Assembly (NCBI GenBank): GCA_041485905.1
Contig: JBGPKK010000032.1
Location: forward strand, 1-36,946
Source of the DNA: JAHFUI01 sp041485905
GTDB taxonomy: Bacteria; Acidobacteriota; Vicinamibacteria; Vicinamibacterales; CAVVIG01
Direction: 5' to 3'
DNA: 36,946 nt
Under the pieces are notes generated by a model. It did no database searches. It worked only from the letters and a program-made list of their open reading frames with translations, and was not told the origin of the DNA. Each line of letters opens with the position of its first letter. Position 1 is the stretch's first letter. This document shows positions 33,448 to 36,946 of this stretch, in pieces. The position numbers and the translations under genes are program-made.

Positions 33448-36433
33448 CGCGCTCGTCAGCGCGCTCGTCCTCGTCGGCGCTGGCGCGAGCGCCCGTGCGG
33501 CGTCGGGTCTCGATCCGATCCTGCGGTTCCGCACGATCGCCACCGAACACTTCATTTTGTACTTCCACCAGGGCGAGGATCGGCTGGCCGTACGGCTCGC
33601 GGCCATCGCCGAAGAGACGTGGCAGGCGCTCGGCGTCCCGCTCGGCCGCACGCCGCCTCGACTGACCCACGTGGTGCTGCTGGATCAAACGGATCTCGCC
33701 AACGGTCTTGCCACGCCTCTGCCTTACGACACCATCGTGGTCACGGCTGTCTGGCCCGCCGGGTGGGAGTTCATCGGCAACACGAACGATTGGCTGCGGC
33801 TCGCGTTCACGCACGAGTTCACGCACATCGTCCATCTCGATCGATCCGAGGGTTGGGCCAGGTGGGCCCGCCGTCTCTTCGGACGCACGCCGTTCGCGTT
33901 TCCGAATCTGTTCCTCCCCGGTTGGCAGATTGAGGGGATCGCCACCTACGAGGAGAGCGCGATCACCGGCACGGGCCGCATGCACGCCGGCGATTTTCGC
34001 GCCATCGTCGGCGAGGCGGCGCGGGTCGGTCGGCTCGAGCCGCTGGACCGGACCAACGGCGGCTTGACCGACTGGCCCGGTGGCGCTGCGGTGTACGCGT
34101 ACGGCCTCGGCTTTCATGCGTATCTGGCCGAGCGGTTCGGAGCGGATCGACTGGCGGCGCTGGCCGATGCGACGGCGCGCCGCGTGCCGTTCACCTCGGC
34201 ACGGGCCTTCGATCGCGTCTACGGCCAGTCGCTCGGATCGCTCTGGCGCGACTACGAATCCAGTCTCAAAGCGCCGGCGCCGCCGGGCCCCGATGATGGC
34301 GCGCGCCGCCTGACGCATCATGGGTTTACGGTCGTGGGTCCACGCTTTGCCCGCCCGGCGTGCGACACCTGTCCGGCAGAGATCGTGTACTCGCTCGAAA
34401 CGCCGCATGAGTTTCCGGCACTTTACCGAGTGGCGCTCAACGGCTCGGCGCCGGCCCGCCTCGCTTCGCGGTATCTCGGTGCGACGACCGCCATCGACCG
34501 CGACACGATTTACTTCGATCAGCTCGAACAACACAGGAACGCCGGTCTCTACGGAGACCTGTATGCGCTCGATCGGGCCAGCGGACACGTCGAGCGGCTG
34601 ACGTCCGAGGCACGGCTCCTCGATCCGGACCTCTCACCCGACCACACGACGCTCGTCTGTGTGCAAGCTACGCGCGGGCAGCGGAATCTCGTGCTCGTCC
34701 CGGTGATCTCCGGCTTTAGCCAGACTTCGAGTTCGCCTGCTGTGGCGCAGGCCTTCAGGCCTGCGGTGAACGGCCCGATAACAACTCTGATCTCAGAACC
34801 GGAAACTCAATTCAATACGCCGCGATGGTCGCCTGATGGCCGAACCATCGCGGTCGAACGGCACGTCCCCGGCCGGCAATCAGAGATCGTGCTCGTCGAC
34901 GTCGCGACGCGCCGTGCCCGCGCGATCGCATCGGATCCCACCACGCGTTTCGTCACGCCCGCCTGGCGGCCCGATGGACAGGCCATCGTGGCAGCCGCCG
35001 ACGTGGAAGAAGGGCCGTTCAATTTGTACGAACTTGCCATTGATGTTCCCGCGGTGTTCGCGGCAACCCAGCCGCCGCAACCCGCGCGGCGGACGCTGAC
35101 GCACACGACGGGGGGCGCGATGTGGCCAGACGTGGCGCCCGATGGCAAGACGATCGTGTTCGCCGGCTACACGACTGACGGCTTCGATCTGTTCGAGATG
35201 CCCTATCCGACAACGGCCACGCCCGACCCGAACATCAGCACGGCTAACGTATTTAATGTACGTAGGGCGGACCTTATAAGGTCCGCCGAAACGCAGCCCT
35301 TTAGGTCCGCCGTCAACGATGCCGTCGCCTTCGCTCCCTACAATCCGACGCGCACACTTGCGCCCACGTCCTGGTCGCCGATCATCGAAGGCGATCGCCA
35401 TCAACTGCGCCTCGGCCTGGCGACCGGCGGGGTCGACGTGCTCGGCTATCACGCGTATACGGTCTCAGCGACGTGGCTGGCGACAAGCTCCACGGGCGCG
35501 CCGACGCCGAGCAGTGCCACGCCTGACTGGCAGGTGTATTACCAGTACGCGCGATGGCGGCCGACGGTCTGGGTGTCTGCGTCGACCGCGACATCATTCT
35601 TCGCGGGTCCGCCTGGAGAGGACGGAGTGGCCTCGACTTCAACGCTTCGGGAACGGCAGGTGGAGGCGGGCGTCCTGTTTCCGATCCGCCACGTCCGCAT
35701 AGCGCAGCGGACCATTTCTTCGATCATCAGCGCGGTTGACGACTTCACGCTGCCCGACGGCGTGATCTCGCGGAACCGCACCGCGTGGCGTGGCGGGTGG
35801 GCGATCGACTCGTCGCACATGTACGGCTATTCGATCAGCCCGGACAACGGCGTCGCCCTCGGGATAACCGCGGATCTCCCCCGACGGGCTCTCGGCTCGT
35901 CCGCGGATGCGAGCACGGTGACCGCGGACGGTCGCGTCTACGTGTCCCCGTTTGCGCGTCATCAAGTACTGGCCGTTCGGCTGGCCGGCGGGATCTCGAA
36001 CGGCGATGCGACCCTTCGCCGGACATTCCATCTCGGAGGCGTCGAACCGAACGTCGACGTGCTGGATTTCGGCCGGAATGCCATCAGTCTGCTGCGCGGG
36101 TTCCCCGGCGACACGTTTGCGGGCAGTCACGTCGCGCTCGTGAACGCTGATTACCGATGGCCGATTGCACGGCCGCAGCGGGGCCACGGCACGTGGCCGT
36201 TGATTCTCCACACGATCCATGCCGCGGTATTCGCAGACGTGGGTCATGCGTGGACACGCACTTTCGATGTGCGGAATGTGAAGACATCGACTGGCGGGGA
36301 GTTGTCGTTCAATGTGATCGCCGGCTACTCGATTCCCCTCACCGCTGCGATCGGCGCCGCGTGGGGACGAGACGGCAGCGGCGCGATCGCCAGCGGCACG
36401 TCCATCTACGTACGGATCGGACGCGCATTCTAG
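33407..36433 (+). CDS. Fusion of HExxH metallopeptidase, TolB-like propeller and outer-membrane barrel
   Basis: A 1008-residue secreted protein. The signal peptide is followed by a peptidase-MA-like domain with HEFTH (His136, Glu137, His140) and WQIEGIATYEE, where Glu176 is the likely third zinc ligand. Propeller repeats follow: LDPDLSPDHTTLVCVQ, TPRWSPDGRTIAVE, TPAWRPDGQAIVAA and WPDVAPDGKTIVFAG (about 400-610). From about 665 alternating strands lead to LRGFPGD (Arg897-Gly898-Phe899), like the RGF/RGY motif of Omp85 proteins, and the protein ends in Phe, as outer-membrane barrels do. So the barrel is probably in the outer membrane, with the peptidase in the periplasm or at the surface. The ATG at 33407 has a basic n-region and overlaps the preceding gene by 41 bp. 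Two palindromic inserts lie inside it. Confidence 0.8.
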   Translation: MSRARSLTARLVISALVSALVLVGAGASARAASGLDPILRFRTIATEHFILYFHQGEDRLAVRLAAIAEETWQALGVPLGRTPPRLTHVVLLDQTDLANGLATPLPYDTIVVTAVWPAGWEFIGNTNDWLRLAFTHEFTHIVHLDRSEGWARWARRLFGRTPFAFPNLFLPGWQIEGIATYEESAITGTGRMHAGDFRAIVGEAARVGRLEPLDRTNGGLTDWPGGAAVYAYGLGFHAYLAERFGADRLAALADATARRVPFTSARAFDRVYGQSLGSLWRDYESSLKAPAPPGPDDGARRLTHHGFTVVGPRFARPACDTCPAEIVYSLETPHEFPALYRVALNGSAPARLASRYLGATTAIDRDTIYFDQLEQHRNAGLYGDLYALDRASGHVERLTSEARLLDPDLSPDHTTLVCVQATRGQRNLVLVPVISGFSQTSSSPAVAQAFRPAVNGPITTLISEPETQFNTPRWSPDGRTIAVERHVPGRQSEIVLVDVATRRARAIASDPTTRFVTPAWRPDGQAIVAAADVEEGPFNLYELAIDVPAVFAATQPPQPARRTLTHTTGGAMWPDVAPDGKTIVFAGYTTDGFDLFEMPYPTTATPDPNISTANVFNVRRADLIRSAETQPFRSAVNDAVAFAPYNPTRTLAPTSWSPIIEGDRHQLRLGLATGGVDVLGYHAYTVSATWLATSSTGAPTPSSATPDWQVYYQYARWRPTVWVSASTATSFFAGPPGEDGVASTSTLRERQVEAGVLFPIRHVRIAQRTISSIISAVDDFTLPDGVISRNRTAWRGGWAIDSSHMYGYSISPDNGVALGITADLPRRALGSSADASTVTADGRVYVSPFARHQVLAVRLAGGISNGDATLRRTFHLGGVEPNVDVLDFGRNAISLLRGFPGDTFAGSHVALVNADYRWPIARPQRGHGTWPLILHTIHAAVFADVGHAWTRTFDVRNVKTSTGGELSFNVIAGYSIPLTAAIGAAWGRDGSGAIASGTSIYVRIGRAF
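34746..34765. repeat. REP-like palindrome inside the peptidase-barrel gene, copy 1
   Basis: CGCAGGCCTTCAGGCCTGCG has 9-bp arms around a TC loop. It is in frame and encodes AQAFRPA within a low-complexity stretch (TSSSPAVAQAFRPAVNG). It lies between two propeller repeats, where a loop could tolerate insertion. Confidence 0.65.
35266..35311. repeat. REP-like palindrome and half-copy inside the peptidase-barrel gene, copy 2
   Basis: Positions 35266-35287 form a perfect 22-bp palindrome with arms GGCGGACCTTA and TAAGGTCCGCC. A further AGGTCCGCC follows at 35303-35311. In the gene frame the region encodes RRADLIRSAETQPFRSAVND. The last part resembles copy 1 at DNA level, at about 21 of 29 positions. 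It lies between the propeller and the barrel. Confidence 0.65.
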
Positions 36434-36438
36434 CGTCA

Positions 36439-36458
36439 GTCGACCGTCGTCGGTCGAC
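36439..36458. repeat. Short hairpin after the peptidase-barrel gene
   Basis: GTCGACC (36439-36445) and GGTCGAC (36452-36458) can pair around a 6-base loop, 5 bp after the TAG stop. A partial direct repeat, AGTCGTCGGTC, follows. There is no U-tract. It may be a weak terminator or a regulatory site for the next gene. Confidence 0.35.
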
Positions 36459-36474
36459 AGTCGTCGGTCAATGG

Positions 36475-36480
36475 CATAAT
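36475..36480 (+). promoter_or_regulatory. -10-like box before the deoxyhypusine-synthase-like gene
   Basis: CATAAT matches five of six positions of the -10 consensus and ends 8 bp before the ATG at 36489, with no Shine-Dalgarno between. That spacing would put the transcription start at or next to the ATG. No clear -35 box is seen. Confidence 0.35.
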
Positions 36481-36488
36481 GTCGGCGC

Positions 36489-36946
36489 ATGACGAAGAAG
36501 AAATCCCGCTTTCTCCAGACGCCGATCGAGCCGTTCGTGGTCGAAGCGGGGCTGACCGCCGACGAGATTCTCTCGCGCATGGAACGGATCTCGTTTCAGG
36601 GCCGCAACCTGGCGATCGCGCAACGCGTCTGGCACAAGATGCTCGAGGACGATGTGACGATCTTCCTCGGCATGGCCGGCGCGCTCAGCGCCGGCGGACT
36701 GCGCCTGGTGGTGGCGCACCTCATCACGAACCGCTACGTCGACTGCCTCGTTTCCACCGGCGCAAACCTGTATCACGACCTGCATGAAACCCGCGGTCAG
36801 CATCATTACATCGGCTCGCCGCAGGCCGACGATGCGGCGCTCGCCGACGATCGCATCGATCGCGTGTACGACACGTTTGCGAGCGAAGAGGAATTCATCG
36901 GCAACGACAACTGGATCGCCGACTTCGCGACGACGCTCGAGGCGCG
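36489..36946 (+). CDS. Deoxyhypusine synthase-like protein, 3' part outside the window
   Basis: The first 152 residues are visible: MTKKKSRFLQTPIEPFVVEA, then ADEILSRMERISFQGRNLAI, IFLGMAGALSAGGLRLVVAH, LVSTGANLYHDLHETRG and FIGNDNWIADFATTLEA. These match the N-terminal NAD-binding half of the deoxyhypusine synthase family. True deoxyhypusine synthase modifies eIF5A, which bacteria lack. Bacterial relatives are thought to make homospermidine or act on other polyamine substrates. The active-site lysine is expected in the missing C-terminal part, so activity cannot be judged. The gene follows the peptidase-barrel gene after 55 bp. Confidence 0.88.
   Translation, partial: MTKKKSRFLQTPIEPFVVEAGLTADEILSRMERISFQGRNLAIAQRVWHKMLEDDVTIFLGMAGALSAGGLRLVVAHLITNRYVDCLVSTGANLYHDLHETRGQHHYIGSPQADDAALADDRIDRVYDTFASEEEFIGNDNWIADFATTLEA

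Noticed and set aside
36439..36458. Intrinsic terminator after the peptidase-barrel gene
   Set aside because: Stem of only 7 bp and no U-tract; kept only as a low-confidence hairpin.

Overview
This window looks like a piece of chromosome from a high-G+C, Gram-negative bacterium, most likely an acidobacterium of the Vicinamibacteria (subdivision 6) type. The Gram-negative assignment rests on LPS-export genes, lipoprotein signals and an outer-membrane barrel. The acidobacterial assignment is inference. It rests on a split-subunit Alternative Complex III locus, a secreted protein of a family I associate with acidobacterial genomes (a GDPDIQGMW start and a late YACHEGNYG motif), and dispersed palindromes that encode QAFRPA-like peptides. 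No rRNA, tRNA, CRISPR, phage or classical transposase was seen.

Layout. Positions 1-12703 (minus strand) hold a housekeeping array, in transcription order guaA, dnaE, accA, recJ, a fused lptC-lptA gene, lptB and rpoN (cut by the window start). The accA-recJ gap is filled by an AT-richer GxxExxY unit on the opposite strand (6058-6523). It is bounded by 32-bp inverted repeats and carries a one-base frameshift. From a compact divergent promoter at 12725-12731 a secreted PQQ-type beta-propeller protein reads rightward. It converges on a polytopic membrane protein (14011-15027, minus), which is divergent from a very large NtrY-like sensor kinase (15066-18938). A secreted protein overlaps the kinase end by 4 bp.

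Positions 20066-25942 (plus) hold a respiratory operon in the order monoheme cytochrome (ActE-like), pentaheme lipoprotein (ActA-like), molybdopterin-fold subunit (ActB1), four-cluster ferredoxin subunit (ActB2), NrfD membrane subunit (ActC) and ActD. Such a complex would oxidise menaquinol and pass electrons to a periplasmic cytochrome. No ActF and no terminal oxidase gene is present here.

Positions 26000-29120 (minus) hold tsaB-rimI, a small DUF465 protein, and psd-pssA for phosphatidylethanolamine synthesis. Positions 29138-36946 (plus) hold mutS, an orphan oligopeptide-binding lipoprotein, a 1008-residue protein joining an HExxH peptidase, a TolB-like propeller and an outer-membrane barrel, and the start of a deoxyhypusine-synthase-like gene.

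Best leads: the GxxExxY unit whose repeats appear to supply its ribosome-binding site and its stop codon; the Act operon variant with a cluster-type cysteine motif kept in ActB1; the peptidase-propeller-barrel fusion translationally coupled to a peptide-binding lipoprotein; palindromes inserted in frame in that fusion gene; and several starts with a -10-like box 6-8 nt upstream and no Shine-Dalgarno sequence, which suggests leaderless mRNAs.
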